DNA of 64,000 nucleotides from Planctomycetaceae bacterium (GTDB lineage: Bacteria; Planctomycetota; Phycisphaerae; SM23-33). The DNA lies in contig JBDKTA010000049.1 of the NCBI GenBank assembly GCA_039680605.1, positions 1 through 64,000 of the forward strand. Direction: 5' to 3'. Below are positions 36,130 through 45,186 of this stretch, piece after piece (the first letter of the stretch is position 1; every line of letters begins with the position of its first letter). A program made the translations under genes and the position numbers. Below the pieces are notes generated by a model, which worked only from the letters and a program-made list of their open reading frames with translations, was not told where the DNA came from and ran no database searches.

Positions 36130-36936
36130 ATGTCTCGATTCATGAAGTCCATATTCAGGCTGACGGTAATGATGCTGGTGCTGGGCGTGATCGCCTCGGC
36201 CACCCAGGTTCTGGCGCAACCCAAAGACGCGCCGGCCAAAGTAGGCGAGAAGGCTCTGGCCGCGGCCGCCAAGGATAAGCCAGCCGAACCCCAGGGCGAG
36301 ACGCTGCTGTCGCTGGTGAAAAAGGGCGGCGTGGTCATGATCCCGATCTTTCTGGTCTCGATCGTGGCCGTCGGCGTGGCGGTGGAGCGGTTCCTGTCGC
36401 TGCGGCGCGACAAGGTCATTCCGCCGACGTTCATCGAGGGGCTCAAGGCCGTCTTCAACGGCGACCCCTCTCGCGTGAATGAGGCCATGACCTACTGCGA
36501 GGAGAATCCCTGCCCGCTGAGCGAAGTGATCAAGGCCGGCATCCGGCGCCTGAGTCACGGCTACGACGCGGTCGAAAAAGGCATTGAAGACGCCGGCGGT
36601 CGCGAGGTCTACAAGATGAAGCGCAGCCTCCGCCCGCTGATCTCGATGGCCAGCATCGAGCCGCTGCTGGGCCTGCTGGGCACCGTGTACGGTCTGATCA
36701 CCTGCTTCGAGTCGGCGTCGAAGGCGACGGCCAACCAGTCGGCCGATCTGGCCAAGGGAATTTATGAAGCCATGGTGACCACGGCTGCGGGGCTGACCAT
36801 CGCCATCCCGATCCTGATCGTCGTGCAGATTCTGGCCAGCAAGGTCGACTCGCTGGTGGACAACATGGACGATCAGGCGATCGACTTCCTGGAGTACTCG
36901 CTCCAGCAGAAGAGCGCCAAGTCGCCCGTAGCGTGA
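36130..36936 (+). CDS. ExbB/TolQ/MotA-family proton channel protein
   Basis: 268 residues. An N-terminal signal-like segment (about 7-30) and a long charged linker precede the three membrane helices typical of ExbB: VVMIPIFLVSIVAVGVAVERF (about 70-90), SIEPLLGLLGTVYGLITCF (about 178-196, with the conserved LLGTVxG) and MVTTAAGLTIAIPILIVVQIL (about 217-237). ExbB forms a pentamer that uses the proton gradient with an ExbD dimer to drive envelope work. The N-terminal extension is typical of exported-signal ExbB variants. Start after AAGGAAGAG. It is part of the four-gene operon 32994-42114. Confidence 0.92.
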   Translation: MSRFMKSIFRLTVMMLVLGVIASATQVLAQPKDAPAKVGEKALAAAAKDKPAEPQGETLLSLVKKGGVVMIPIFLVSIVAVGVAVERFLSLRRDKVIPPTFIEGLKAVFNGDPSRVNEAMTYCEENPCPLSEVIKAGIRRLSHGYDAVEKGIEDAGGREVYKMKRSLRPLISMASIEPLLGLLGTVYGLITCFESASKATANQSADLAKGIYEAMVTTAAGLTIAIPILIVVQILASKVDSLVDNMDDQAIDFLEYSLQQKSAKSPVA

Positions 36937-36946
36937 GGGAACTGCC

Positions 36947-37405
36947 ATGAAAATCCCGCGCACCGAAGAAATGGATGACAATCCCGTTCAGATGACCAGC
37001 CTGATGGACCTGATGTTCATCCTGCTGATCTTCTACGTGGCGACGACGACCTTCAAGAAAGAGGAAGCGGACCCGCAGGTTCAACTGCCCCAGACCAGCC
37101 TGCAGAGCACGATCTCCGCGGCCAGCAAGCTGCTGATCATCAATGTCCGCACGGCAGACTCTTCGCAGACCGGCGACTACTACGTGGTTTCCGGGCGGGC
37201 GATGAACCTGGCGAAGCTCTCGGCTTTGGTCACCGACGAGGTGAAGAAGGATTCCAAGCAGAAGGTGCTGATCCGCGGCGACCGCAGCGCGTTCCACGGC
37301 CAGGTGGCCGCGGCGCTGGCGGCGTGCAAACGCGCCGGGGTGGATCATGCCAATATCGCCTATGACGTGATACCGCTGGGCCAGGCCGGACAGGCCGTCC
37401 AGTAA
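36947..37405 (+). CDS. ExbD/TolR-family protein
   Basis: 152 residues. One membrane helix near the start, with the channel aspartate in QMTSLMDLMFILLIFYVATT (D21), followed by a periplasmic domain of the ExbD/TolR fold ending with KQKVLIRGDRSAFHGQVAAA and AGVDHANIAYD. It pairs with the ExbB 10 bp upstream to form the energy-converting motor. No TonB or TolA gene follows; instead the next gene encodes a giant membrane protein, which may be the element moved by the motor. Start after GAGGGA. Confidence 0.92.
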   Translation: MKIPRTEEMDDNPVQMTSLMDLMFILLIFYVATTTFKKEEADPQVQLPQTSLQSTISAASKLLIINVRTADSSQTGDYYVVSGRAMNLAKLSALVTDEVKKDSKQKVLIRGDRSAFHGQVAAALAACKRAGVDHANIAYDVIPLGQAGQAVQ

Positions 37406-37422
37406 GAAGAAAGCCGCACCCA

Positions 37423-40400
37423 ATGCCGTCCAACAGCCAAACCAGTGCCCGCCGCCCACATGGCAAGTGGCGCCTTACCAAGATCGTCGCCCTGTCCTTG
37501 CTGGCGGTGATCGTGCTCGGGGCTGCGGCCTTGCTGGCTTTCGCGCCGGGTCTGATCCGCAAGTACAGCAATGGCATGGGCGTCGAGCAGCGATACGGCG
37601 CGGGACTGGTGCGCGACGTGATCTGGGAGGCCCCCAAGCCCGCCTCGGGCCAGGTCAACGCCGAGGGCGTCAACGTCGAGCCGGGCGTCTCGGCGCGGGG
37701 CGAGGTGATGATCTTCGTCCGCAAGAGCGAAGACAACCAGGGCGACCTGTACGCCAGCTATTGGCGCGACGATCGGTGGAGCACGCCTGAGCCCGTCGCC
37801 GAACTCAACAGCCAGTATTGCGAGGGAGGCCCGGAACTCTCGCGCAACGGCAAGATGCTGTACTTCTACAGCGACCGCCCCGGCGGCTACGGCGGGTACG
37901 ACGTCTGGGCCAGCTTCCTCCAGAACGGGCGCTGGAGCAAACCGTTCAACCTCGGCAAAGAGGTCAACAGCGAGTTCGACGAGATCGACCCGGCGTTGAA
38001 CCACGACGGATCAAAGCTGTATTTCTCGTCCAACCGCCCGCACGAGGCCGTCACGCCCGAGCAGCGCAGGGACCTCTGGGTCAAAGCCCTCAAGGACCGC
38101 GCCAACAGCGACCACGACATCTTCTGTGCCGACGCGGTCGGCGCCCCCAAAGGCGAGAACCCCTTCGCCGACGTGAACTATCGCGAGAAGATCATCACCG
38201 CCCTGGGCGGCAGTCCGGAAACGGAAAAGGCCGTCAAGGACGCGCTGGACTGGCTGACGCGCAACCAGGAGCCCGCGGGCAACTGGTCTGCCGCCAAGCA
38301 CGGCGGCGGCTGCTCCGACGACGCGGTGACGGCGTTTGCGACCCTGTGCTACATGGGCTGGGGCGCCAAGCATAACGAGGACGGCCCGTACCGAGCGCCG
38401 CTGGAAAAGGCCATCAAGTGGATGCTGGCCAATCAGCCGGCAAACGGCGACTGGACGCGCGGCACGGGCAGCGGCAACGGCATGTACTGCCACGGCGTGG
38501 TGACCACCGCTCTGGCCGAAGCGTCCACCGTCAGCAAAGACCCCGCCGTGTTCGAGGCGCTCAAGAAGGCCGTCGCCGTCATCCTCAAGGCGCAGAGCCC
38601 CAGCGGCGGATGGCGCTACACCTCGGCGCCGGCCGACTCGGACACTTCCGTCGTCGGATGGCAGGTGATGGCGCTCAAGAGCGCGGAGATGGCCGGCGTG
38701 GCGATCCCCGAGACGGTTTTTGCCGGCGCGCGGAGATGGCTCGACACCGCCGGCGGCGGCCCGCACAAGGGCCTGTACGGTTATGCCAGTCCCGGTCCGC
38801 AGGGGGCACTGGTTCCCGAGGGCATGTTCTGTCAGCAGTTGCTGGGGCTGGCGGGAACGGATCCTCGTGCGGGCGAGTCGGCTAATTTCGTGATGACGCA
38901 GCTCGCGCCGGGCCCCAACGACTACGCGACGTATTACGGTACGCTGGCGGCGTTCCAGCACGGCGGCGATCTGTGGGAAAAGTGGAACCCGGCCATGAAG
39001 ACGTACGTGCTGGGCGACCAGGTGAAGACCGGCCCGCAGGCGGGTAGTTGGGAGCCGTCGGGCAAGACCTACGGCGCCAACGGCGGGCGGGTATACACCA
39101 CGGCGATGTACACGCTGTGCCTGGAGGTCTACTACCGCCTGCTTCCGATGTACAACATCAAGGGCGCCGCCGGCCCGCCGGTGGCCAAGACCACCACCAA
39201 GACGGTCCAGGAACGCATCGAGCCAACGCCCGACACCGCCCCCAAGGCCCCGCCGGAACTGACTGCCGAGTGGGTCGAAGCCCTCAGCAGCAAAGGCTCG
39301 AACGACCTGGGCCTCTCGCTGACTCGCGAGGGCGACCTGGCGTACTTCAGCTCGAACCGCTCGGGCGGCCTGGGCGGCTACGACATCTACCGCGCGCGGA
39401 TCATCAACGGGCAATTCCAGAAGGTCGTCAACGTCGGCTCACCGATCAACACGCGCGCCAACGAGCGCGACCCGTCGCTGCACAGCCACGGGTTCGCGAT
39501 GGCGCTGGTCAGCGACCGCGGCCCGGACATCCGCGGCCTGGGCGTGTACGAGAGCATCTCCCGCGACGTCGAGGCGACGACGGACCTGTCGTGGCTCTGG
39601 ACCGCCCTGCAGAAATCCTGGATGTGGCTGCTGCTGGCGATTTTGGCTCTGGCGGCGCTGATCTGGATGCTGTGGATGCTCTTTGGCCCCAAGCGCGACA
39701 AGATGGGGCTGCTGGCCAAGTGCATCCTGGCGTCGCTGGCGGCGCACTTGCTGCTGCTGCTGATCATGGGCGTGTACAACATGAGCGTCACGCTCGCTGA
39801 AGAGGCGGGGCTTGACGCCATGGAGGTCGCCGTCGACGCCGACGCCCTGGCCAGCGAGAAGCTCTCGACGAACCTCCGCGAGAACGTCACCGACATCAAG
39901 AATCCCGACGCTGAATCTAATGTCAACATGCAGACCCTGCCCACGCCCGTCGACAACCCGATGGCCATGCAGCCGGTCTCGCCGGCAGAGGCCGCCCTGC
40001 AGGTCAACCAGGCCAACATCGACGTGCGGATCCCCGTTCAGGACCAGGCCCAGCGCGAGTCGCTCAAGAGCTCGCAGGTCGTCCAGAATGTCATTGCCAA
40101 GGTGGAACTGGGAAGCGAGCAGATCAAAATCGAAGAGGCCCCCGCGACCCCGGCAGCGGCCGCTAAAGAAACGGCTGTCCCAAGGGCCGACGCCTCGGCG
40201 GTAGCCAACCAGGCCGCCACGCATGAAAGCGCCTTCTCAGACAAACCGTTGGCCGCCGCTCCGGCCGCCGCGGCCGCCCAGGCGTCATCGGCCGCCCAGG
40301 CGATGGAGTCGGCGGCAGTGCCCGCCACGGCTATCGGCGCCCCCGGCGAGCAGAAGCTCGCAGCCGCCCAGGCCAAACCCAGCGACATCAGCACTCAAGC

Positions 40401-42114
40401 CCCGGCGCTCGGCGGCGACAGCGGCGATCCGCTCGAGACGCCGCAGGTGAAGGGTCCCGTCGGCGGGGATAAGGCGCCGGCGGTTTCCGATGAAGCCATC
40501 GGCAGCGGCGCGCCGGTGACCCGCGGCGGCGTCGCCGCGGCGGCGCCTCAGGGCGGCGGCGCCAAGGCTGCCCCGGTGGCCGCCGGCGGAGCGACCGAAC
40601 AGACCGTCGCCAGCGGCGGCGGAATCGCCTCCACCATTGGCAGCAGGGGCGCAGAACCGCTGGGTCCGGCCCAGCCCATCGGCAAGACCGCCATCGGCGG
40701 CGTGCCCGTCGACGTCGGCGGCGCCGGATCGGTAATGGAGAGCGGGCCGCAGCGGCGAGCCAGCGCCCAGCCTGAAGCCCAGCCGGGCCTGGGCGGCGTC
40801 GGATCGGTGAGCGGTCGCGTCGAAGGGCCCAAAGCTGGCGAGATGGGGTCGGGTGGCCCGCTGGGTCGTCCGGACGTGACGGCCCGGGCCGGCATGGCCG
40901 GTTCACTTAAGCCCAGCGACGCCGCCAGCGGCGGCGTGGGCCAGCAGGCCAACGTTCCGCAGCTTGCCCGCCTCGAGGGCGCCGGCGAGGCGGTCGCCCG
41001 GGCCATTCCAAAATATATGATCGGCGGCGGTCCGCGCCTCGAGGAGCGAAGCCGCAACATCGCCCCGACCATGCTGCGAGACCCCAAACTGCGAGCGGGG
41101 ATGCTCAAGGGCCTCGGCGGCAGCGACAAGACCGAAGCGGCCGTCGCGCGGGCGCTGAACTGGTTCACCGCCCACCAGGAACCTGAGGGCAACTGGTCGG
41201 TCAAGAAGCACGGCGGCCAATCCAGCGACGACGCGGGCACGGCCTTCGCCACCCTGTGCTACCTCGGGTGGGGCGCCAAGCACACTGAACCGGGGCGGCA
41301 TCAGAAGCCCCTGGCCAAGGCCATCGCCTGGATGATCAAGAACCAGCCCGAAAACGGCGACTGGACGCGAGGCACCGCCCACGGCAACGGCATGTACACG
41401 CACGGCGTGGTGACCGTGGCTCTGGCCGAAGCGTACGGCCTGACCAAGGACCCGGCGTTGCGGGAACCGCTCAGGAAAGCCATCGCCGTGATCCTGAAGG
41501 CCCAGCACAAGGCCACCGGCGGGTGGCGGTATACGTCAACGCCTTCCGACTCGGACACCTCCGTCGTCGGTTGGCAGGTGATGGCCCTCAAGAGCGCCCG
41601 CCTGGCGGGGCTGGAGATCGAGGAAGAGCCCTTCGAGTTGGCTCGGGGCTGGCTGGAGCGCGTCGGCGGGGGCACGCACGGCGGGCTCTACGGGTACTCG
41701 GGTAAAGGCGCCAGCAGCCCGGCGATGGTGGCCGAGGGCATGTTCTGCCAGCAGCTCATGGGCCTGCCCCCGACGCTGCCGCGGATGGAAGAGTCTGCCA
41801 AATACCTCGGCGAGAACCTTCCCAGCAAAGGCCCGCGCAACTTCTATTACTGGTACTACGCCTGCCTGGCGATGTATCAGCACAAGGGCGAAGGCTGGGA
41901 CACGTGGAACGACGATATCCAGAAAGTGTTGCTGAGTTCGCAGATCATGCAGGGCGACCCGGCCGGCAGCTGGGACCCCAACGACGCCTACGGCAGCTAC
42001 TGCGGACGCGTCATCACCACCGCGATGGCCACGCTGTCGCTGGAAGTGTACTACCGCTACCTGCCCATGTACGTCGACATGGCCAAGCCCAAGGACGCCC
42101 CGGCCAAACCGTAA
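37423..42114 (+). CDS. Giant membrane protein with PD40 propellers and two squalene cyclase-like toroids
   Basis: 1563 residues. Order: an N-terminal membrane helix (about 19-44); PD40/TolB-type blades (about 75-235, LSRNGKMLYFYSDRPGGYGGYD); toroid 1 (about 256-580, QEPAGNWSAAKHGGG); further PD40 (about 625-715, TREGDLAYFSSNRSGGLGGYD); two membrane helices (about 730-751 and 766-787); a 400-residue Ala/Gly/Pro-rich linker; toroid 2 (about 1226-1556, QEPEGNWSVKKHGGQ). The two toroids are closely similar. It lies 17 bp after exbD, in one operon with ExbB and the TPR protein. It is probably the effector of the motor; no enzymatic residues of true squalene cyclases (DxDD) were seen, so toroids may bind protein or lipid. 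Confidence 0.8.
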   Translation: MPSNSQTSARRPHGKWRLTKIVALSLLAVIVLGAAALLAFAPGLIRKYSNGMGVEQRYGAGLVRDVIWEAPKPASGQVNAEGVNVEPGVSARGEVMIFVRKSEDNQGDLYASYWRDDRWSTPEPVAELNSQYCEGGPELSRNGKMLYFYSDRPGGYGGYDVWASFLQNGRWSKPFNLGKEVNSEFDEIDPALNHDGSKLYFSSNRPHEAVTPEQRRDLWVKALKDRANSDHDIFCADAVGAPKGENPFADVNYREKIITALGGSPETEKAVKDALDWLTRNQEPAGNWSAAKHGGGCSDDAVTAFATLCYMGWGAKHNEDGPYRAPLEKAIKWMLANQPANGDWTRGTGSGNGMYCHGVVTTALAEASTVSKDPAVFEALKKAVAVILKAQSPSGGWRYTSAPADSDTSVVGWQVMALKSAEMAGVAIPETVFAGARRWLDTAGGGPHKGLYGYASPGPQGALVPEGMFCQQLLGLAGTDPRAGESANFVMTQLAPGPNDYATYYGTLAAFQHGGDLWEKWNPAMKTYVLGDQVKTGPQAGSWEPSGKTYGANGGRVYTTAMYTLCLEVYYRLLPMYNIKGAAGPPVAKTTTKTVQERIEPTPDTAPKAPPELTAEWVEALSSKGSNDLGLSLTREGDLAYFSSNRSGGLGGYDIYRARIINGQFQKVVNVGSPINTRANERDPSLHSHGFAMALVSDRGPDIRGLGVYESISRDVEATTDLSWLWTALQKSWMWLLLAILALAALIWMLWMLFGPKRDKMGLLAKCILASLAAHLLLLLIMGVYNMSVTLAEEAGLDAMEVAVDADALASEKLSTNLRENVTDIKNPDAESNVNMQTLPTPVDNPMAMQPVSPAEAALQVNQANIDVRIPVQDQAQRESLKSSQVVQNVIAKVELGSEQIKIEEAPATPAAAAKETAVPRADASAVANQAATHESAFSDKPLAAAPAAAAAQASSAAQAMESAAVPATAIGAPGEQKLAAAQAKPSDISTQAPALGGDSGDPLETPQVKGPVGGDKAPAVSDEAIGSGAPVTRGGVAAAAPQGGGAKAAPVAAGGATEQTVASGGGIASTIGSRGAEPLGPAQPIGKTAIGGVPVDVGGAGSVMESGPQRRASAQPEAQPGLGGVGSVSGRVEGPKAGEMGSGGPLGRPDVTARAGMAGSLKPSDAASGGVGQQANVPQLARLEGAGEAVARAIPKYMIGGGPRLEERSRNIAPTMLRDPKLRAGMLKGLGGSDKTEAAVARALNWFTAHQEPEGNWSVKKHGGQSSDDAGTAFATLCYLGWGAKHTEPGRHQKPLAKAIAWMIKNQPENGDWTRGTAHGNGMYTHGVVTVALAEAYGLTKDPALREPLRKAIAVILKAQHKATGGWRYTSTPSDSDTSVVGWQVMALKSARLAGLEIEEEPFELARGWLERVGGGTHGGLYGYSGKGASSPAMVAEGMFCQQLMGLPPTLPRMEESAKYLGENLPSKGPRNFYYWYYACLAMYQHKGEGWDTWNDDIQKVLLSSQIMQGDPAGSWDPNDAYGSYCGRVITTAMATLSLEVYYRYLPMYVDMAKPKDAPAKP

Positions 42115-42144
42115 GCGGTCCTCGGGTACGATGCCTCCGCCATG

Positions 42145-42289
42145 CGGGAAAAGTCGCGGCGGAGGCACCAGGTATTTATCAAAGCCGTTGTGTGGCTTTG
42201 ATGAATAGCAGCATACGGCCCCAAATGAAGAAGTAAGTTCAGACAGCGAATTACTTCTTCATTAAGTGCCTCCGCCGCGACTTTTCCCC
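42145..42289. repeat. Three-stem palindromic element, family D, copy 2
   Basis: The outer stem GCGGGAAAAGTCGCGGCGG pairs with the end near 42267-42289. It encloses the TTTATCAAAGCC/GGCTTTGATGAA hairpin and the AATGAAGAAGTAA/TTACTTCTTCATT hairpin. Relative to copy 1 (6930-7089) the whole element is inverted: the order of the two inner hairpins is swapped and the outer arms are exchanged. It lies 31 bp after the giant gene and may terminate the operon. Confidence 0.9.
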
Positions 42290-42306
42290 TCCTGCGCCAA
42301 TTCTGG

Positions 42307-42312
42307 TACAAT
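42307..42312 (+). promoter_or_regulatory. -10-like box of murG (leaderless pattern)
   Basis: TACAAT, 8 bp before the ATG at 42321, with no Shine-Dalgarno sequence. The -35 region overlaps the end of the family D repeat and matches poorly. Confidence 0.35.
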
Positions 42313-42320
42313 CCTGCTCG

Positions 42321-43430
42321 ATGAGCAGCAGGATGTACATCTTCGCCGGCGGCGGGACTGGCGGGCACATATATCCCGGCCTGGCAGTGGCCGATGAACT
42401 GTTGCGCCTCGACAGCGGCGCCAAGATCGTCTTCGCGTGCTCCAACCGCGATATCGACCGGCGAATCCTCGACGCCCTCCCTCACGCCATCGTCCCCCAG
42501 CCGGTGCTGCCGCTGCCCAACTGCCCCCTGCAGGTGCTGCCGTTCCTGCGGGCCTGGTGGCGCAGCGGCCGCTTGGCCCGGCGGCTCCTGGACGACCTCA
42601 AACCCGCCGCCGTCCTCGGGCTGGGCGGTTTCGCGGCCGCTCCGCTGGTGGTAGCCGCGGCCAGAAAAGGCGTTCGCTGCGCGATGCTCAACCCCGATGG
42701 CGTCCCCGGTCGCGCCAACCGCGCGCTGGCGCGGCGCGCCGAGATTATCTTCACGCAGTTCGAAGAGACGACCGGTTCGTTCGCGGCGGCGCTGCGCCCC
42801 AAGGTGCAGGCGGTCGGTTGCCCGATCCGCCGCGTCGCCGGCGCGTCGCGGCAGGAGGCGGTGGGGCACTTTGATTTGGCTGCGGCCCGCAAGACGCTGC
42901 TGGTGCTGGGAGGCAGCCTGGGCGCCAGCAACATCAACGCGGCGGTGGAAGCGATTCTGGACGACATCGCGGCGCTCGACGATCAATGGCAGGTGCTGCA
43001 TGTGACCGGTTCAGCCGCCCAGGAGGAACAGCCAAGCCGCAAGCGGCAGGGGACGACGCCGCCGGTGCGGCGCGTGGCATATTGCCAGCGCGTGGACCTG
43101 GCGTATGCGGCCGCCGATTTGGCCCTGTGCCGCGCGGGCGCCTCGACAGTGGCGGAACTGGCTGCGGCGTCAGTGCCGGCGGTCTTCATGCCCTACCCGT
43201 ATCATCGAGACGCTCACCAGGCCGCCAACGCTGCCGCGATGGTGCGATGCGGCGGGGCGGTGATCTGTCCCGACGACAAAGACGCCGCCGCCAATGCCGC
43301 AAACCTGCGCCGCTGCCTGCTGCCGTTGATGGCCGACGCGGCGAAACTTGACGAGATGCGCCGCGCCGCCGCTCAAGTGGCCAAGCCCCACGCGGCGGCC
43401 GCCGTGGCGCAGTGGTTGGTGCGGTCGTAG
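42321..43430 (+). CDS. murG: MurG, UDP-GlcNAc transferase of lipid II synthesis
   Basis: Transfers GlcNAc from UDP-GlcNAc to lipid I on the inner leaflet of the cytoplasmic membrane, making lipid II. 369 residues, GT28 family. N-terminal glycine loop GGGTGGHIYPGLAVA, second glycine loop LGLGGFAAAP, C-terminal donor domain with VLGGSLGASNINAAV and CRAGASTVAELAAASVPAVFMPYPYHRDAHQAANA. The first of several wall genes in the same direction. The start may be 42321 or the ATG at 42333. This indicates that the organism makes peptidoglycan. Confidence 0.95.
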   Translation: MSSRMYIFAGGGTGGHIYPGLAVADELLRLDSGAKIVFACSNRDIDRRILDALPHAIVPQPVLPLPNCPLQVLPFLRAWWRSGRLARRLLDDLKPAAVLGLGGFAAAPLVVAAARKGVRCAMLNPDGVPGRANRALARRAEIIFTQFEETTGSFAAALRPKVQAVGCPIRRVAGASRQEAVGHFDLAAARKTLLVLGGSLGASNINAAVEAILDDIAALDDQWQVLHVTGSAAQEEQPSRKRQGTTPPVRRVAYCQRVDLAYAAADLALCRAGASTVAELAAASVPAVFMPYPYHRDAHQAANAAAMVRCGGAVICPDDKDAAANAANLRRCLLPLMADAAKLDEMRRAAAQVAKPHAAAAVAQWLVRS

Positions 43431-43467
43431 AACGTGTCGCGGACGTCTCGCCCGCGCGTGGCAATTG

Positions 43468-43572
43468 GGTGCCGTGGCGGGGAGCCCCGAAGGGGCGGAC
43501 AGCCACGACGGACGCGCGCCAAGAACAGGGGATCGTGGCTGTCGGGCTGCGCCCTCCCGCCACGGCACCCTT
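43468..43572. repeat. Palindromic repeat family G, copy 2
   Basis: GGGTGCCGTGGCGGGGAGC at one end and CCCTCCCGCCACGGCACCC at the other. Within are GCCCCGAAGGGGC, GACAGCCACGACGG against TCGTGGCTGTCGGG, and GGGCTGCGCCC. Compared with copy 1 the arms carry paired changes (GTGCCGTGG/CCACGGCAC against GTGTCGTGG/CCACGGCAC). It lies in the murG-murC gap. Confidence 0.85.
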
Positions 43573-43665
43573 GGGTGCCTCCGGGGACGGCAGAGTCGAT
43601 TGCATGGCTAAAGAAAAGTCGACGCCCCGGGCGATAAGAACAGTAGGAATTGTCTGAGCTTCACT

Positions 43666-43744
43666 GGTGGCACAGCCTTTCCAGGCTGTGACAAGGTTGC
43701 TGTTGCCATGCAGCGAAGACACAGGCTGGAAAGCCTGTGCCACC
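43666..43744. repeat. Palindromic repeat family E, copy 1
   Basis: GTGGCACAGCCTTTCCAGG near the left end and CTGGAAAGCCTGTGCCAC at the right, separated by about 30 nt. Each arm can also fold alone (CACAGCC/GGCTGTG and CACAGGC/GCCTGTG). A second copy with the loop reduced to CATG lies inside hisD (55164-55215). It precedes murC by 20 bp; together with family G it fills the 334-bp murG-murC gap. Confidence 0.9.
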
Positions 43745-43764
43745 GATGGATGGATGTTGTCTTT

Positions 43765-45186
43765 ATGACGCAAACGAATAACCAACCCGCCGCTGAGAGT
43801 TTCGTCGGCAAGAGCGTTCACCTGATCGGCATGGGCGGGTGCGGGATGGGCGCCATCGCCGGGGTGCTGCTGGCGCAGGGGGCGCGGGTGAGCGGGTCGG
43901 ACTCGGGGGCCTCGGAGTTGCTCGACCGCCTGGCCCGCCAGGGCGCGACGGTACACGTGGGACAGCGCGGGGGCAATATTCCCGCCGATTGCGAACTTGT
44001 CGCCTACTCGGCGGCGATCCACAACGAGAACCCCGAGTTGGTTGCCGCACGGCAGCGGGGGCTGGAGGTCGTGCGTTACAGCGCGATGCTCGGGCGGTTG
44101 ATGGCCCAGCGGCAGGGTATCGCCATCGCCGGAACGCATGGCAAGAGCACCACCACGGCGATGGTGGCGTACGCGCTCAAGACGGCAGGGCTGGATCCCA
44201 GCTTTGTCGTCGGCGCCATGGTCGATCAGCTCGGCGGGCCCAGCGGCGTGGGAAGCGGTCCGCATTTTGTGGCCGAGGCGTGCGAGTTCGACCGCAACTT
44301 TCTGGACCTTCGCCCGCGGTACGCGGCGATCCTCAACGTCGAGGAAGACCACCTCGACTGCTATCGCGACCTGTCGGCGATCATCGAGGCGTTCCGCGCC
44401 TTCGGCGACCTGGTGACCCCGGGCGGGGTGCTGGTGGTCAACGGCGAAGACCGCAACGCCGCTTCGGCGGTCTCCCGCGCACGCTGCGCCGTCGAGACCT
44501 TCGGCCTGACCAGCTCATGCACCTGGCGGGGCGTCAACGCCAGCGCGCAGCAGGGCATCGTCTCGATGGACGTGCAGCATGGCGGTCAACCGTACTGCCG
44601 CATCACCGTGCCGCTGCCGGGCCTGCACAACGCGTACAACACGCTGGCGGCCGTGGCGCTGCTGCACCACGCGGGCGTTCCGGCCGACCGGATGGCGGCG
44701 CTGTTGGCGGGGTTCACCGGCGCGCGGCGGCGGATGACGTTCAAGGGCGACGCCGGCGGCGTGACGGTGCTGGACGACTACGCGCACCATCCCACCGAGA
44801 TCGCCGTGACGCTGCGGGCCATCCGCGAGCACTACCGCCCGCAGCGCCTAGTGTGCATCTTCCAGCCGCACCAGCACAGCCGCACGCGGTTTCTGCTTAA
44901 GGACTTCGCCCGCTCGTTCAGTTCGGCCGATGAAGTGATCGTTCCGGACATTTACTTTGTTCGCGACAGCGACCTTGAAAAAGATTACATTTCATCCGAG
45001 GATCTGGTGTCGCAGATCCGCCTGCACGGCGGGTCGGCTCGATATATTGAGGCGTTCGATCAGATTGTCGAGCAACTCGCTCTACAGTTGCACAGCGGCG
45101 ACCTGGTGGTGACCATGGGCGCCGGCAACATCTGGGAAGTGGCCGATGAAATTGTTCGCAGGTTTGGAAGAAATCGTCAGGGTTGA
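43765..45186 (+). CDS. murC: UDP-N-acetylmuramate-L-alanine ligase
   Basis: ATP-dependent addition of L-alanine to UDP-MurNAc, the first peptide step of peptidoglycan synthesis, in the cytoplasm. 473 residues. N-terminal Rossmann domain HLIGMGGCGMGAIAGVLL, central ATP loop GTHGKSTTTAMVA, NVEEDHLDCY, and C-terminal DDYAHHPTEIAVTLRAI and QPHQHSRTR, all typical of MurC. The start is the ATG at 43765; the frame is open to 43708, but that part is encoded by the family E repeat. The end overlaps murB by 41 bp, so the two are coupled. Confidence 0.95.
   Translation: MTQTNNQPAAESFVGKSVHLIGMGGCGMGAIAGVLLAQGARVSGSDSGASELLDRLARQGATVHVGQRGGNIPADCELVAYSAAIHNENPELVAARQRGLEVVRYSAMLGRLMAQRQGIAIAGTHGKSTTTAMVAYALKTAGLDPSFVVGAMVDQLGGPSGVGSGPHFVAEACEFDRNFLDLRPRYAAILNVEEDHLDCYRDLSAIIEAFRAFGDLVTPGGVLVVNGEDRNAASAVSRARCAVETFGLTSSCTWRGVNASAQQGIVSMDVQHGGQPYCRITVPLPGLHNAYNTLAAVALLHHAGVPADRMAALLAGFTGARRRMTFKGDAGGVTVLDDYAHHPTEIAVTLRAIREHYRPQRLVCIFQPHQHSRTRFLLKDFARSFSSADEVIVPDIYFVRDSDLEKDYISSEDLVSQIRLHGGSARYIEAFDQIVEQLALQLHSGDLVVTMGAGNIWEVADEIVRRFGRNRQG

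Noticed and set aside
32679-36488. 1269-codon minus-strand ORF opposite the TPR gene
   Set aside because: It is the complement of a repetitive GC-rich coding region and has no recognisable domain. The plus strand encodes clear TPRs with operon context.
43708-43764. N-terminal extension of MurC
   Set aside because: It is encoded by the family E repeat; the ATG at 43765 gives the usual MurC start.
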